From Flavobacterium zepuense (GTDB taxonomy: Bacteria; Bacteroidota; Bacteroidia; Flavobacteriales; Flavobacteriaceae): a DNA stretch of 64,000 nt. Of the stretch, positions 42,083 to 51,545 are shown in pieces (positions within the stretch are counted from its first letter, which is position 1; every line of letters starts with the position of its first letter). The DNA lies in NCBI RefSeq assembly GCF_007097145.1, contig NZ_VJVZ01000012.1:124001-188000 (forward strand). The letters run 5' to 3'. Both the position numbers and the translations under genes were made by a program. The notes under the pieces are model-generated. The model was not told where the DNA came from. It searched no databases and worked only from the letters and a program-made list of their open reading frames with translations.

Positions 42083-42859
42083 TTACTCAATAAAGATCTG
42101 CTCAAAGCCCTCAGGCACATCATACGGAAAAGTAAGCTTTTCATCAAACTTAACCGATGTATATTCTATGTTTATGTTAACCTTGTCTTTTTGTTGGGCT
42201 TCAATTTTAATCTGAGCCGGTAACGTTGCCTGTGGGAAACTGCTGTGTGCAGGATACTCTATATGCAGGCTGCGCGGCTCTTGCCCACCCTGAGATACAA
42301 TTTGGTCTTTAAGCAGGTAGTTGGCGCCTTCAAATAAAAATTCTTTTAAAATGCCGCCACCAGCTTTGCCCGTAAGCTTGTATTTATCGGCATCTATAGA
42401 CGATTTATAGCTGCCTTTGGTAAGGTCATCCAGGGCTTCGCCTATCAGCATGTTTTGTACTTTACTGTAATCCAGTTCTGTACCCAGCCATTTACTAAGT
42501 GCAGCATAATTGCCATCAAAATAGGTATTGTTTATCTTTTCATAATAGCTAACGCGTGTAGGGGTAATAATAGCTTTTGCCATAGTAATACCCAAAAACT
42601 TAATGCTTACCAATATGGTTTCATCCTTTTTTATCCGGATCTCGGCACTAACACTTTGCGATTGTTTTTTATCCTTGTACTTAGCGCTTGCATTAATATG
42701 CAGGGTTTCAAAATTTTTAGGGTTTTTGTAATGCCCTTCAATAATTTCTATGGCTGTTTTATCGCTGCCTGCGGCAGCTTCTGTAGCTACTGCCGCCCGT
42801 TGGGTTTTACAGCCAACAAGCATAGTCAGGGTAAATGCAAATAGTAATAACTTCTTCAT
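42083..42859 (-). CDS. DUF4292 lipoprotein
   Basis: 258 residues with a lipobox (MKKLLLFAFTLTMLVGC) and a beta-rich DUF4292 domain; NASAKYKDKKQSQSVSAEIRIKKDETILVSI and GITMAKAIITPTRVSYYEKIN are the recognisable blocks. The fold resembles outer-membrane lipoprotein carriers of the LolA/LolB type, so handling of lipids or lipoproteins at the outer membrane is plausible, but the family has no proven role. Spacing of 6 bases to the TPR gene upstream and 16 to the EnvC-like gene downstream puts it in the envelope operon. Confidence 0.88.
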   Translation of the reverse strand: MKKLLLFAFTLTMLVGCKTQRAAVATEAAAGSDKTAIEIIEGHYKNPKNFETLHINASAKYKDKKQSQSVSAEIRIKKDETILVSIKFLGITMAKAIITPTRVSYYEKINNTYFDGNYAALSKWLGTELDYSKVQNMLIGEALDDLTKGSYKSSIDADKYKLTGKAGGGILKEFLFEGANYLLKDQIVSQGGQEPRSLHIEYPAHSSFPQATLPAQIKIEAQQKDKVNINIEYTSVKFDEKLTFPYDVPEGFEQIFIE

Positions 42860-42865
42860 TTTAGC

Positions 42866-44176
42866 TTATTTGTTTTTTCCGGCAATACCGCTCTTAGCTT
42901 CGTCTAATTGCTTTTTAAACCCGGATTGTAGTTTGGCGTCATCCACTACAAAATCCATTCCGTTTTCCAGCCATTCCTTAGCTTTTGCATATTGCTGCAG
43001 CCTGTTAGCCCCCAGCCCTGCATAATAATACAGGCGCGCCTGGGTAGGGTACAGGTCTATAAATTCAGTTGCTTTTTTAAGCAACTTATCGTTTTGGGCG
43101 CTTTCGGCATAGGTTTTAAGTAATAACTCAATCCCTTCAATATCATCACTTTTAGCTTCCAGGCCTTTCTCAAAATACTGTGCAGCCTCTGCATACTTGG
43201 CTTTGTTGAAAAAGAACTTACCCACCTCTTTAGGTACATTTACATTCTTATCGCCCTCAAAATAGGTTACAGCTTTCGCCAGATTGCTGCTGTACTTAGG
43301 GTTATTATTGGCAAAAATAAGAAACTCGTTTAACACACGGTGCTTTATTTTGCTGTCTATCTTTTTGCTTTCCAGTATCCTAAACATGGATGTTGAAGCC
43401 TTATCACCGTCATTGTTATTAAGGTGGAATTTAAACAGGCTTACCTGCGCCCAGTCACTTTCCGGGATCGCTTTTTCAAGCCTTCGGGCAACTTCCTCGG
43501 CCTTGGCCTCTTCATTACTATCCGAATACAAATATATAAGGTCAAGGTAATTAGACTCTACCTTCGGATTTTTTTTGATGGCTTCTTCCAGCGTTTCCTT
43601 TTGCGGCTTTTTAAATTTGTTGTCGCTCATGATCTGGAGCTTGTACATTTCGCGTTTTTCGCTCATGCCCACGCTCTGCTCCATCTCGTTTATAAGTGCC
43701 AGTGCCTTATCATACTGTTGCGTATACATATACAATGAAACCAGGTCTTCCTGGTAAAAATCCTTACGCCACTCTATAAGCTTTTGCACAATAGGTATCG
43801 ACTTATTAAAGTCTTTCGTTTCATAATACACATCATACAAGCCCTGCCAGTACCAGCGGTTTTTAGGGTCAAGATCTTTAGCCTTCATAAATGCCTTTTC
43901 CGCTTCTGGATAGTTTTTAAGAGACAGGTAGTTTTTACCTAATTCATTGTATACCGCAGCGTTGTTAGGGTCTTTAACCTGGGCTTTTTGCAGCGACTGT
44001 ATGGCCTTATCGTAATTTTCAATTCCTTTTTGCTTTAGCGCTTCGTAAAAATTATTTACGAATTCATTATTAGCCAGTGCAATAGAGTCGGGCTCCTGCT
44101 GCTGGGCATACGATGTTACAGGGCCTGTAACCGACCCTGAAAACGCTATCGCATAAAAAAGAATTTTAAACTTCAT
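42866..44176 (-). CDS. Tetratricopeptide repeat protein, secreted
   Basis: 436 residues with a signal peptide (MKFKILFYAIAFSGSVTGPVTSYAQ) and at least six TPR units, for example YDKAIQSLQKAQVKDPNNAAVYNELG, YPEAEKAFMKAKDLDPKN and YAEAAQYFEKGLEAKSDD. Predicted to sit in the periplasm as a scaffold. In Bacteroidetes this protein is regularly found next to the DUF4292 lipoprotein and EnvC-like genes, as here, so the three may act together on the envelope; that is inference from position. Confidence 0.87.
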   Translation of the reverse strand: MKFKILFYAIAFSGSVTGPVTSYAQQQEPDSIALANNEFVNNFYEALKQKGIENYDKAIQSLQKAQVKDPNNAAVYNELGKNYLSLKNYPEAEKAFMKAKDLDPKNRWYWQGLYDVYYETKDFNKSIPIVQKLIEWRKDFYQEDLVSLYMYTQQYDKALALINEMEQSVGMSEKREMYKLQIMSDNKFKKPQKETLEEAIKKNPKVESNYLDLIYLYSDSNEEAKAEEVARRLEKAIPESDWAQVSLFKFHLNNNDGDKASTSMFRILESKKIDSKIKHRVLNEFLIFANNNPKYSSNLAKAVTYFEGDKNVNVPKEVGKFFFNKAKYAEAAQYFEKGLEAKSDDIEGIELLLKTYAESAQNDKLLKKATEFIDLYPTQARLYYYAGLGANRLQQYAKAKEWLENGMDFVVDDAKLQSGFKKQLDEAKSGIAGKNK

Positions 44177-44182
44177 GTTATG

Positions 44183-45193
44183 TTATTCTAAAACCGAATA
44201 ATCGCCGATGCTTATGGCGGTAAAATTACCGTTAAACACCGCATGGTTGCCTATCATGGCATTATCCAGGTTTGCATTTTTAATTACCGCGTGCGTTTGC
44301 ACAAGGCTGTTTTTTATGGTAGTGTTTTCTACCACGGTGTTTTCACCAAGCGAAACATTAGGCCCAACCGTACTGTTTTTGAGTACTACGCCCTCGCCTA
44401 TAAAGCAAGGCTCGATAATAGTACTGTTCTCATTTACAACCGATTTGGCAACCAATTCTGCGCCATCGGCATGTAAAAATGCCAGCATACGCGAGTTGGT
44501 CTCTACTGTAACGTTCTTATTACCACAGTCCATCCAGTGGTCTACCTTACCGGGCACAAATTTCATACCCTTTTGCTTCATGTTCTCAAGGCCATCGGTA
44601 AGCTGGTACTCGCCACCCTTAACAATGTTATTGTCTAACAGGTATTGCAGCTCTGCCCTAAGACTCTCACCGCTTTTAAAATAATAGATACCAATAATGG
44701 CAAGGTCGCTTACAAAGTCCTTAGGTTTTTCAACAAAATCAGTGATCTCATTATTGTCGTTAAGCTTTATAACCCCAAAAGCACTTGGGTCGTCTACCTG
44801 CTGTACCCATATAACGCTGTCGGCTGTAGTATCTAACGTAAAATCGGCCCTAAAAAGTGTATCGGCATAAGCCACCACTAAAGGCCCACTCATGCTTTCT
44901 TTGGCACTCATAATGGCGTGGGCAGTACCCAACGGCTGCTCTTGGTAGTAAATGGTACCTTTGGCACCGAGCTTTTCGGCAATGGCCACAAGGTCTTTTT
45001 CTACCTGGGTGCCAAAATCTTTATGTATAATAAAAGCAATTTCTTCGATTTTCTGGTTAATAACCCCTGCAATGTCTTCTACCAGGCGGTGCACAATTGG
45101 CTTGCCTGCAATAGGGATCAACGGTTTAGGTACAGTAAGTGTGTGTGGGCGCAGGCGTGAACCCCTGCCTGCCATAGGAACTATAATCTTCAT
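44183..45193 (-). CDS. Sugar nucleotidyltransferase (RmlA/GlmU-like, with left-handed helix tail)
   Basis: 336 residues. The N-terminal two thirds is a nucleotidyltransferase with the signature MKIIVPMAGRGSRLRPHTLTVPKPLIPI (residues 1-28), VAYADTLF as the metal site and VEKPKDF. The C-terminal part has hexapeptide-like turns (ENTVVENTTIKNSLVQTHAVIKN), a left-handed beta helix as in glucose-1-phosphate thymidylyltransferase relatives. It makes an activated sugar, probably for surface polysaccharide, which agrees with the flippase two genes upstream. The exact sugar is not known. Confidence 0.9.
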   Translation of the reverse strand: MKIIVPMAGRGSRLRPHTLTVPKPLIPIAGKPIVHRLVEDIAGVINQKIEEIAFIIHKDFGTQVEKDLVAIAEKLGAKGTIYYQEQPLGTAHAIMSAKESMSGPLVVAYADTLFRADFTLDTTADSVIWVQQVDDPSAFGVIKLNDNNEITDFVEKPKDFVSDLAIIGIYYFKSGESLRAELQYLLDNNIVKGGEYQLTDGLENMKQKGMKFVPGKVDHWMDCGNKNVTVETNSRMLAFLHADGAELVAKSVVNENSTIIEPCFIGEGVVLKNSTVGPNVSLGENTVVENTTIKNSLVQTHAVIKNANLDNAMIGNHAVFNGNFTAISIGDYSVLE

Positions 45194-45224
45194 TTAAAAT
45201 CTGTATATGATGGTATGCTTAATA

Positions 45225-45659
45225 TTATTTTACACCAGTACTGCCAAAGCCACCTTCGCCACGAACTGTTTCGGTTAGCACATCGGCTTCCAGCCACTCG
45301 GCACGTTCATGTTTAGCTATAACAAGCTGTGCTACGCGCTCGCCGTTTTCAACCGTAAAAGGCTCATTGGATAAATTTACTAAAATTACCCCAATTTCGC
45401 CACGGTAATCGGCATCAATCGTTCCGGGACTGTTAAGCACCGTAACACCTTTTTTGGCAGCCAGGCCACTACGTGGGCGCACCTGGGCCTCATAACCCAG
45501 AGGAAGCTCTATAAACAAGCCGGTTTTAACGATAGCCCTTTCTAACGGACCCAATACTATCGGTGCATCAAGGTTGGCTCTGAGGTCCATCCCTGCGGAT
45601 GCGATGGTTTCGTAATTAGGTAATGCATGGCCTGATTTATTGATGATCTTAACTGTCAT
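45225..45659 (-). CDS. dut: dUTP diphosphatase
   Basis: Homotrimeric dUTPase that makes dUMP and keeps uracil out of DNA; 144 residues. All five motifs are present in order: AGMDLRAN, PRSGLAAKKG, GTIDADYRGEIGV, NGERVAQLVI and RGEGGFGSTG at the C-terminus. It lies between the flippase (12 bases) and nucleotidyltransferase (31 bases) genes of the envelope operon, an arrangement unrelated to its chemistry. Confidence 0.97.
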   Translation of the reverse strand: MTVKIINKSGHALPNYETIASAGMDLRANLDAPIVLGPLERAIVKTGLFIELPLGYEAQVRPRSGLAAKKGVTVLNSPGTIDADYRGEIGVILVNLSNEPFTVENGERVAQLVIAKHERAEWLEADVLTETVRGEGGFGSTGVK

Positions 45660-45671
45660 GGTAAATGTATT

Positions 45672-47129
45672 TTATTTTCTTCGTAGTATTCTTTGTAATG
45701 TTTCTTTTTCTGCCCTGTATACTATTGCCATAAAAACAATTAGCGATACAATACCAAATATGTAGGTTTCCCTTAAAATATCAACATAAAAGGATAGGCA
45801 TGAAAGCCCTATAGATAAGCCAAGGTAAAGGCATATCTTTTTCATATCATACGGAATAGGGTAGTATTTATTGCCAAGGTAATAGGATATAACCATCATG
45901 GTGCCGTAGGCCGCAATAGTAGCAATTGCCGAACCCATGTAGCTGATGTAAGGTATCAGGATAAAGTTTAATGCTATGGTTATAACTGCGCCCACTATAG
46001 ATATATTTGCCCCTATTTTTGTTTTGTCTGATAACTTGTACCATACCGAAAGGTTGCTGTAAATGCCAAGGAAAAAGTTAGCGAGGATTATAAGCGGCAC
46101 TACCTTCATGCCCTGCCAGTATACCTCGTTTCGCAGCATTAAGAGTTTAAGCACATCGGCAAAAACAACAACTCCCAGCAGGATGACCGACCCAAATATT
46201 ACAAAGTATTTGGTAATGGTAGCATAGGTTTGCGGGGCATTATCATTTTTAGCGTGGCTAAAGAAAAACGGTTCTATACCCAGCCTAAAGGCAGTTGCAA
46301 AAAGCGTCATAAACACCGCAAGCTTGTAACAGGCAGAATAAATACCAATTTCTGATTTTGCAATACTTTCAGGCAACAGGTGTTCCAGGAAAAAACGATC
46401 GAACGTTTCATTAATAATAAAGGCAATACCCGCCACTAAAACAGGCATGCTGTACTTCATCATCCTTTTCCAAAGCTCTTTGTCAAAATGCCAGTCGGTT
46501 TTAAAGTAATGCGGCAGTAACGCTATAAAAGTGGAAAGGCTTGCTATTAGCCCGGATATAAAGATATAGCCCACCTGAAAATCATGAATGTATATTGCCT
46601 CCCAAAAGCCTCCGGATTTTGCCAGATCTTTAAGCCAAAGCAGGAAAAATAAATTTAAGAACAGGTAAACCCCCACATTGCCAATTTTTAAAGCGGCGTA
46701 CATCATGGGCCTGCCCTGTACGCGAAGTTTAGAAAAAGGTATGATAACAAGGGCATCCAGTACCAATGTCCAGATAGTATAAGTGACGTATTCAGCATCA
46801 ATACCGCCTGCATCTGCTAAAAACCTGCGCCCAAGTAATGCTACAACCAAAAAGGCTATAGACGACCAAAATAATGATATAGTAGAAGTGCTTAATACGC
46901 TTTTTTTATCTTCAGAATTATAGAACCTAAAAAAGGCGGTTTCCATACCATAGGCAAGGATAACATTAAAAAATGCCAGCCCGGCAAATACCAGCGATGT
47001 GGTACCGTAAGCATTTTCAGCAAGAACCGCAGTATACAAAGGGGTAAGCACAAAACTGAATATTCTGGGCACCACAGTGGCTATGCCATAAACGGCCGTT
47101 TGCTTAAACAGGTTTTTATAAACACTCAA
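45672..47129 (-). CDS. Polysaccharide flippase / lipopolysaccharide biosynthesis membrane protein
   Basis: 485-residue integral membrane protein with about 12-14 helices, of the Wzx/RfbX-like MOP superfamily. It starts MSVYKNLFKQTAVYGIATVVPRIFSFVLTPLYT, the normal beginning for the family, and has an FFRFYNSEDKK loop after helix 2. It probably moves lipid-linked sugar units across the inner membrane. It heads the seven-gene operon, and the nucleotidyltransferase two genes downstream may supply its sugar. A -7 box lies at 47152-47159. Confidence 0.9.
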   Translation of the reverse strand: MSVYKNLFKQTAVYGIATVVPRIFSFVLTPLYTAVLAENAYGTTSLVFAGLAFFNVILAYGMETAFFRFYNSEDKKSVLSTSTISLFWSSIAFLVVALLGRRFLADAGGIDAEYVTYTIWTLVLDALVIIPFSKLRVQGRPMMYAALKIGNVGVYLFLNLFFLLWLKDLAKSGGFWEAIYIHDFQVGYIFISGLIASLSTFIALLPHYFKTDWHFDKELWKRMMKYSMPVLVAGIAFIINETFDRFFLEHLLPESIAKSEIGIYSACYKLAVFMTLFATAFRLGIEPFFFSHAKNDNAPQTYATITKYFVIFGSVILLGVVVFADVLKLLMLRNEVYWQGMKVVPLIILANFFLGIYSNLSVWYKLSDKTKIGANISIVGAVITIALNFILIPYISYMGSAIATIAAYGTMMVISYYLGNKYYPIPYDMKKICLYLGLSIGLSCLSFYVDILRETYIFGIVSLIVFMAIVYRAEKETLQRILRRK

Positions 47130-47151
47130 TGGTTGGGACTAATTTAATAAA

Positions 47152-47159
47152 CAAAAGTA
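47152..47159 (-). promoter_or_regulatory. -7 box of the seven-gene envelope operon
   Basis: TACTTTTG on the minus strand, 22 bases before the flippase ATG. No TTG at 18-20 bases. The rest of the gap 47130-47372 is AT-rich with no motif I can name. Confidence 0.45.
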
Positions 47160-47372
47160 GGGATATTTTACAGCATTAAAAAGGGCTTGTAAAATTATAC
47201 TTGAAAGTAGATTTAATTTCCAAACGATGTCTATAATATGCTATCGGGGCTTTCGTCGAAAAGGATATTTACATACCCTACCAATTATCTTTTGGATAAT
47301 AATGGTGGTATTAGAAAGAATATAAGTATTTAAAATTTGATCAGGTTTTATGGGAAGAGAGGTTGTTATTGA

Positions 47373-47810
47373 TTACCGTATTGCTTGCAGAATAGCAATC
47401 CCTTCTCTTCCATAGATTAATTTGCCTAATTCGATGGCAAAATTATCTATTGCATTGAGTTCAGCAATCAATTGCAAACTAACGGTATTGTTTGGTTTGT
47501 CCTCATCATTGAACAGTGTGTTTTCTTCTAAAATTACTTCGACGCCTACAAGTCCTGCATTATCCGGGGCGCGAAATTTCATAGTGCATTTTGATTTCTG
47601 ATTATATGGTTCAGACCTGTAATATGTGTTACTGCCTATACAGTATCCAGTTAATGATTTTTCAAAATTGATTAGTGATTCATATGTATCATAAATTTCT
47701 ACTGTGCCCATATACCTGCCATTACTTGCTTTGATTTGTAACTCTAAAATATCCGCATCTTTCCAAATTACCTCAAAAGCCAGAAAGCAAATACCTGTTT
47801 GTATGTTCAT
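47373..47810 (-). CDS. Hypothetical small soluble protein, AT-rich
   Basis: 145 residues from the ATG at 47808-47810 (MNIQTGICFLAFEVIWKDAD); the frame stays open far upstream, but that part overlaps the atpG terminator and atpG itself. No signal peptide or membrane helix. Acidic and beta-rich: VEIYDTYESLINFEKSLTGY in the middle, FNDEDKPNNTVSLQL later. It vaguely resembles small orphan immunity-type proteins, but I do not assign it. The DNA is more AT-rich than the ATP synthase genes, and it is separated from them by a strong terminator. Confidence 0.65.
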   Translation of the reverse strand: MNIQTGICFLAFEVIWKDADILELQIKASNGRYMGTVEIYDTYESLINFEKSLTGYCIGSNTYYRSEPYNQKSKCTMKFRAPDNAGLVGVEVILEENTLFNDEDKPNNTVSLQLIAELNAIDNFAIELGKLIYGREGIAILQAIR

Positions 47811-47837
47811 AATAGTTATACTGTGACATAAATATAC

Positions 47838-47867
47838 AAAAAAAGGCTGCTCAAAATATGAACAGCC
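47838..47867 (-). terminator. Terminator of the ATP synthase operon
   Basis: On the minus strand GGCTGTTCA, loop TATTT, TGAGCAGCC and seven T. One G-U wobble. It starts 26 bases after the atpG stop codon. Confidence 0.85.
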
Positions 47868-47892
47868 CTTCTCACTATGTTTGTTTGCAATC

Positions 47893-48756
47893 TTAGTTGT
47901 TAAGTGCTTCGGCACCACCAACAATCTCGAGGATCTCGCCTGTAATGGCGGCCTGACGGGCTTTGTTGTAGGTAAGCTTAAGCTGGTTTCTAAGGTCGGT
48001 AGCATTATCTGTTGCTTTGTGCATGGCCGTCATACGGGCACCGTGCTCAGAGGCAAAAGAATCGCGTATAGCTTTGTATAATTGCGTTTTTAAAGACAAT
48101 GGTATAAGGCTAAGAACGATCTCCTCCTTAGAAGGTTCAAAAATATAATCAACAGCGGTGTTACTCTCTTTTGTAGTTGCAGCAGGAGCAAGCGGTAAAA
48201 ACTGCTCTGTAAGTATAATTTGCGTAGCTGCATTTTTAAAGTGGTTGTACACAAGTTCTATCTTATCGTACTCACCGGCTACAAACCTGTCCATTAACGA
48301 TTGTGCTGCTTGGGCAACATTCTCAAAAGTAAGGGCATCAAAAATACCGCTCTGGTTCTCTACAATAGTACAGCTCTTTTTAAGTACGTCGTTACCTTTT
48401 TTACCAATGGCTAAAACATCTACCTGTTTGCCGGCGTAAGCTTCCTGCAGGTTTTTAATTTGTTTTATAACATTTGCGTTAAAAGCACCGCACAAACCCC
48501 TGTTAGACGTTATGGCTACAACAAGGATTTTATTTACAGGGCGTTGCTCTGCAAATACTCCTCCTGTATCACCCTCCAGCGTAGCGCTAAGGTTTTGTAA
48601 TAGCTCGGTTAGCTTTTCGCTATAAGGCCTCATAGCTGTAATAGCGTCCTGTGCCTTTTTAAGTTTAGCTGCCGAAACCATTTTCATCGCACTTGTAATT
48701 TGCATGGTCGATGAAACGGAAGCAATCCTGTTACGTATTTCCTTTAAGTTTGCCAT
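47893..48756 (-). CDS. atpG: ATP synthase F1 gamma subunit
   Basis: Central rotor shaft of F1, 287 residues. N-terminal NLKEIRNRIASVSSTMQITSAMKMVSAAKLKKAQ and C-terminal AMHKATDNATDLRNQLKLTYNKARQAAITGEILEIVGGAEAL are the coiled-coil ends typical for gamma. It is last in the operon and is separated from atpA by 82 bases that carry a long inverted repeat, so its level may differ from that of atpA. A terminator follows. Confidence 0.96.
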   Translation of the reverse strand: MANLKEIRNRIASVSSTMQITSAMKMVSAAKLKKAQDAITAMRPYSEKLTELLQNLSATLEGDTGGVFAEQRPVNKILVVAITSNRGLCGAFNANVIKQIKNLQEAYAGKQVDVLAIGKKGNDVLKKSCTIVENQSGIFDALTFENVAQAAQSLMDRFVAGEYDKIELVYNHFKNAATQIILTEQFLPLAPAATTKESNTAVDYIFEPSKEEIVLSLIPLSLKTQLYKAIRDSFASEHGARMTAMHKATDNATDLRNQLKLTYNKARQAAITGEILEIVGGAEALNN

Positions 48757-48771
48757 TTTATAATAGTATTA

Positions 48772-48821
48772 AGTAGTGAGTATTAAGTATTAAGACAGAG
48801 CCTTTCTAAATACTCACTACT
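48772..48821. repeat. Inverted repeat between atpA and atpG
   Basis: AGTAGTGAGTATT (48772-48784) and AATACTCACTACT (48809-48821) are exact inverted copies, 13 bases, with a 24-base loop that repeats AAGTATTAAG-like phrases. It is the only long hairpin between the alpha and gamma genes. No T tail, so it is unlikely to be a plain terminator. Confidence 0.7.
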
Positions 48822-48838
48822 AAAATCTAAAAATCTAA

Positions 48839-50413
48839 TTAATATTTTGAAGAAACTTCTACAGCTGCTTTTTCAAGAACATCAGTAATTTCATCTGTAA
48901 ATTTACCGGCTTTAAGAGCGTTAAGCGTTTCACGGTGAGTAGCGTTAAGGTACTCAATGTAATTTTTCTCAAACTCTTTTACTTTATTTACAGGTACATT
49001 CCTTAAAAGGTTTTTAGAACCTGCATAAATAATAGCAACCTGGTCTTCTACAGTATAAGGGTCGTTAACCGCTTGTTTAAGGATCTCTACGTTACGGCGG
49101 CCTTTTTCGATAACACCAAGGGTTACCGCATCAAGGTCTGAACCGAATTTAGCAAAAGCCTCAAGCTCACGGAACTGTGCCTGGTCTAATTTAAGTGTAC
49201 CGGCAACTTTTTTCATTGATTTAATTTGTGCATTACCACCTACACGAGATACCGAAATACCTACGTTGATTGCCGGACGTACACCTGAGTTAAATAAATC
49301 TGACTCAAGGAATATCTGGCCATCTGTAATTGAAATTACGTTTGTTGGGATATATGCAGAAACGTCGCCCGCCTGTGTCTCAATAATAGGAAGTGCTGTT
49401 AACGAACCACCACCTTTAACGATTGGCTTAAGCGAATCGGGTAAGTCGTTCATATTTTTTGCGATATCATCATCAGCAATAACTTTAGCAGCACGCTCTA
49501 ATAACCTTGAGTGAAGGTAAAAAACGTCTCCTGGGTAAGCCTCACGTCCCGGTGGCCTTCTAAGTAGTAGCGATACCTCACGGTAAGCAACTGCCTGTTT
49601 AGAAAGATCATCATAGATAATAAGTGCAGGACGGCCTGTATCGCGGAAGTACTCGCCTATGGCAGCACCTGCAAACGGAGCATAAACCTGCATAGGAGCA
49701 GGATCTGATGCGTTAGCAGCCACAATTACAGTATAAGCCATTGCACCTTTTTCTTCAAGGGTTTTAGCTATACCTGCAACAGTAGAAGCTTTTTGGCCTA
49801 CTGCTACATATATACAGAATACAGGTTTACCTGCATCGTAAAATTCTTTTTGATTAAGGATGGTATCGATACAAACCGTTGTTTTACCGGTTTGACGGTC
49901 GCCAATAACAAGCTCACGCTGGCCACGTCCTACAGGGATCATAGCATCTACCGCTTTAATACCTGTTTGTAATGGCTCGGTTACCGGCTGGCGGAAGATA
50001 ACACCCGGAGCTTTACGCTCAAGTGGCATTTCATATAGCTGGCCACCTATAGGCCCTTTACCATCTATTGGGTTACCAAGGGTATCTACAACACGGCCTA
50101 CAATTTGCTCACCTACGTTAAGTGATGCAATACGCTGTGTTCTTTTTACAGTAGAGCCTTCTGCAACACCTGTAGATGGGCCTAGCAATACTATACCCAC
50201 ATTGTCTTGTTCAAGGTTAAGAACAATACCTTCTAACCCGCTTTCAAACTCTACTAACTCACCATATTGTGCGTTAGACAGTCCGTATGCACGGGCAATA
50301 CCGTCACCTACCTGAAGAACCGTTCCTACTTCTTCCAGTGTAGCACCCGATTCAAAACCGGACAATTGTTTCTTTAATATTGCTGAAATTTCAGCAGCTT
50401 TAATTTCTGCCAT
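48839..50413 (-). CDS. atpA: ATP synthase F1 alpha subunit
   Basis: Non-catalytic nucleotide-binding subunit of F1, 524 residues. Walker A is GDRQTGKT (171-178), Walker B region ALIIYDDLSKQAVAYREVSLLLRRPPGREAYPGD, and the family signature PAINVGISVSRVGG is near residue 370. It is preceded 37 bases upstream by atpH. The beta and epsilon genes (atpD, atpC) are not in this operon, as is normal for Bacteroidetes. Confidence 0.98.
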   Translation of the reverse strand: MAEIKAAEISAILKKQLSGFESGATLEEVGTVLQVGDGIARAYGLSNAQYGELVEFESGLEGIVLNLEQDNVGIVLLGPSTGVAEGSTVKRTQRIASLNVGEQIVGRVVDTLGNPIDGKGPIGGQLYEMPLERKAPGVIFRQPVTEPLQTGIKAVDAMIPVGRGQRELVIGDRQTGKTTVCIDTILNQKEFYDAGKPVFCIYVAVGQKASTVAGIAKTLEEKGAMAYTVIVAANASDPAPMQVYAPFAGAAIGEYFRDTGRPALIIYDDLSKQAVAYREVSLLLRRPPGREAYPGDVFYLHSRLLERAAKVIADDDIAKNMNDLPDSLKPIVKGGGSLTALPIIETQAGDVSAYIPTNVISITDGQIFLESDLFNSGVRPAINVGISVSRVGGNAQIKSMKKVAGTLKLDQAQFRELEAFAKFGSDLDAVTLGVIEKGRRNVEILKQAVNDPYTVEDQVAIIYAGSKNLLRNVPVNKVKEFEKNYIEYLNATHRETLNALKAGKFTDEITDVLEKAAVEVSSKY

Positions 50414-50450
50414 GTTTGCTTATAATTTAAACACTTAAGTGTGGTAAATA

Positions 50451-50984
50451 CTAATTACTTAATTCTCTTTTTAGGGTTATCAGCCTGCTTGCCACAGAGG
50501 CATTAAATTGCTTATCGCCTACCCTTAGTATAAACCCGCCGATGATAGATGGGTCTACAATATTTTTAAGGGTTATTTTTTTATCAGATATCTCTTTTAT
50601 CTTTTCCAGTACTTTGGCTTCAAGCTCCGGTGTGATTTCAAAAGCTGTTGTTACAGTAGCTTCTTCTTCGCCGTTAGCTGCGTCAAACTGTTGTTTGTAC
50701 TGGCCCGCAATCTGCGCAAGTATCTCAAACCTTTGGTTATCAAACAGCAGGCGGAAAAGCCCCTGCGTAATACTTTGGGTGTTTGCAAATACCTCTGTAA
50801 GTACCGATTGTTTAGCCGCTGCCTTAACAGTTGGGTTATTGATAAAATCGTACAGCTCTGTATTGTTGTTTATGGTTGCAGCAATAAGGGCCATGTCATC
50901 ATTTACCTGCGCTGCTGCGCCGGTGGCCTGTGCCATTTCCAGTATTGCCTTAGCATATCGTATTGCAGCTCTTGAACCTGTCAT
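50451..50984 (-). CDS. atpH: ATP synthase F1 delta subunit (OSCP)
   Basis: Peripheral-stalk cap linking F1 to the b subunits, 177 residues. RAAIRYAKAILEMAQATG at the N-terminus and the C-terminal IVDPSIIGGFILRVGDKQFNASVASRLITLKREL are characteristic OSCP blocks. Ten bases separate it from atpF. Confidence 0.95.
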   Translation of the reverse strand: MTGSRAAIRYAKAILEMAQATGAAAQVNDDMALIAATINNNTELYDFINNPTVKAAAKQSVLTEVFANTQSITQGLFRLLFDNQRFEILAQIAGQYKQQFDAANGEEEATVTTAFEITPELEAKVLEKIKEISDKKITLKNIVDPSIIGGFILRVGDKQFNASVASRLITLKRELSN

Positions 50985-50994
50985 AACGATTGGA

Positions 50995-51495
50995 TTAGTT
51001 TAATTTTACGTCATCAAGCATTTTCACAACAAGTGCGCTTTGTGCTTCTTTGTTAGACAGTTCTGTTTTAAGTAGTTTCTCGGCAATCTCTACAGACAGG
51101 CTTGATACCTGGCCTTTAAGTTCTGCCATAGCAGCGTTTTTCTCGCTGTTGATGGTAGCTTTTGCCTGCTCTATAATTTTATCGCCTGCTGCCTGAGCTT
51201 CCGCTTTAGCATCAGCGATCATTTTTTCTTTTATTTCGCGGGCTTCTTTCATCATCGCTTCCCTTTCGGCACGTGCCTCGTTAAGGATACGCTGGTTATC
51301 TGCCTGAAGGTTTTGCATTTCTTTACGGGCATTCTCAGCCGCAGAAATTGCAGATGCAATACCCACCTCACGCGCAGTAATAGCCGTCATGATTGGTTTC
51401 CATGCAAATTTCACCAAAAGTACGATAAGAACCAGCAGGATAATTGCCTGCCAGAAGAACAACCCGAATGAAAAATCGTTTACTAACTTTTCCAT
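50995..51495 (-). CDS. atpF: ATP synthase F0 b subunit
   Basis: Peripheral stalk protein of 166 residues. One N-terminal membrane helix (FSFGLFFWQAIILLVLIVLLVKFAW) is followed by a long charged coiled coil rich in Ala, Glu and Lys (about 35-140). It runs 87 bases after atpE, the widest gap in the F0 part, which contains a perfect hairpin. Confidence 0.95.
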   Translation of the reverse strand: MEKLVNDFSFGLFFWQAIILLVLIVLLVKFAWKPIMTAITAREVGIASAISAAENARKEMQNLQADNQRILNEARAEREAMMKEAREIKEKMIADAKAEAQAAGDKIIEQAKATINSEKNAAMAELKGQVSSLSVEIAEKLLKTELSNKEAQSALVVKMLDDVKLN

Positions 51496-51545
51496 TATAC
51501 TATCTTTATATTAGTTTTAATTAAATCAATTGTAAAAAGCATTTA

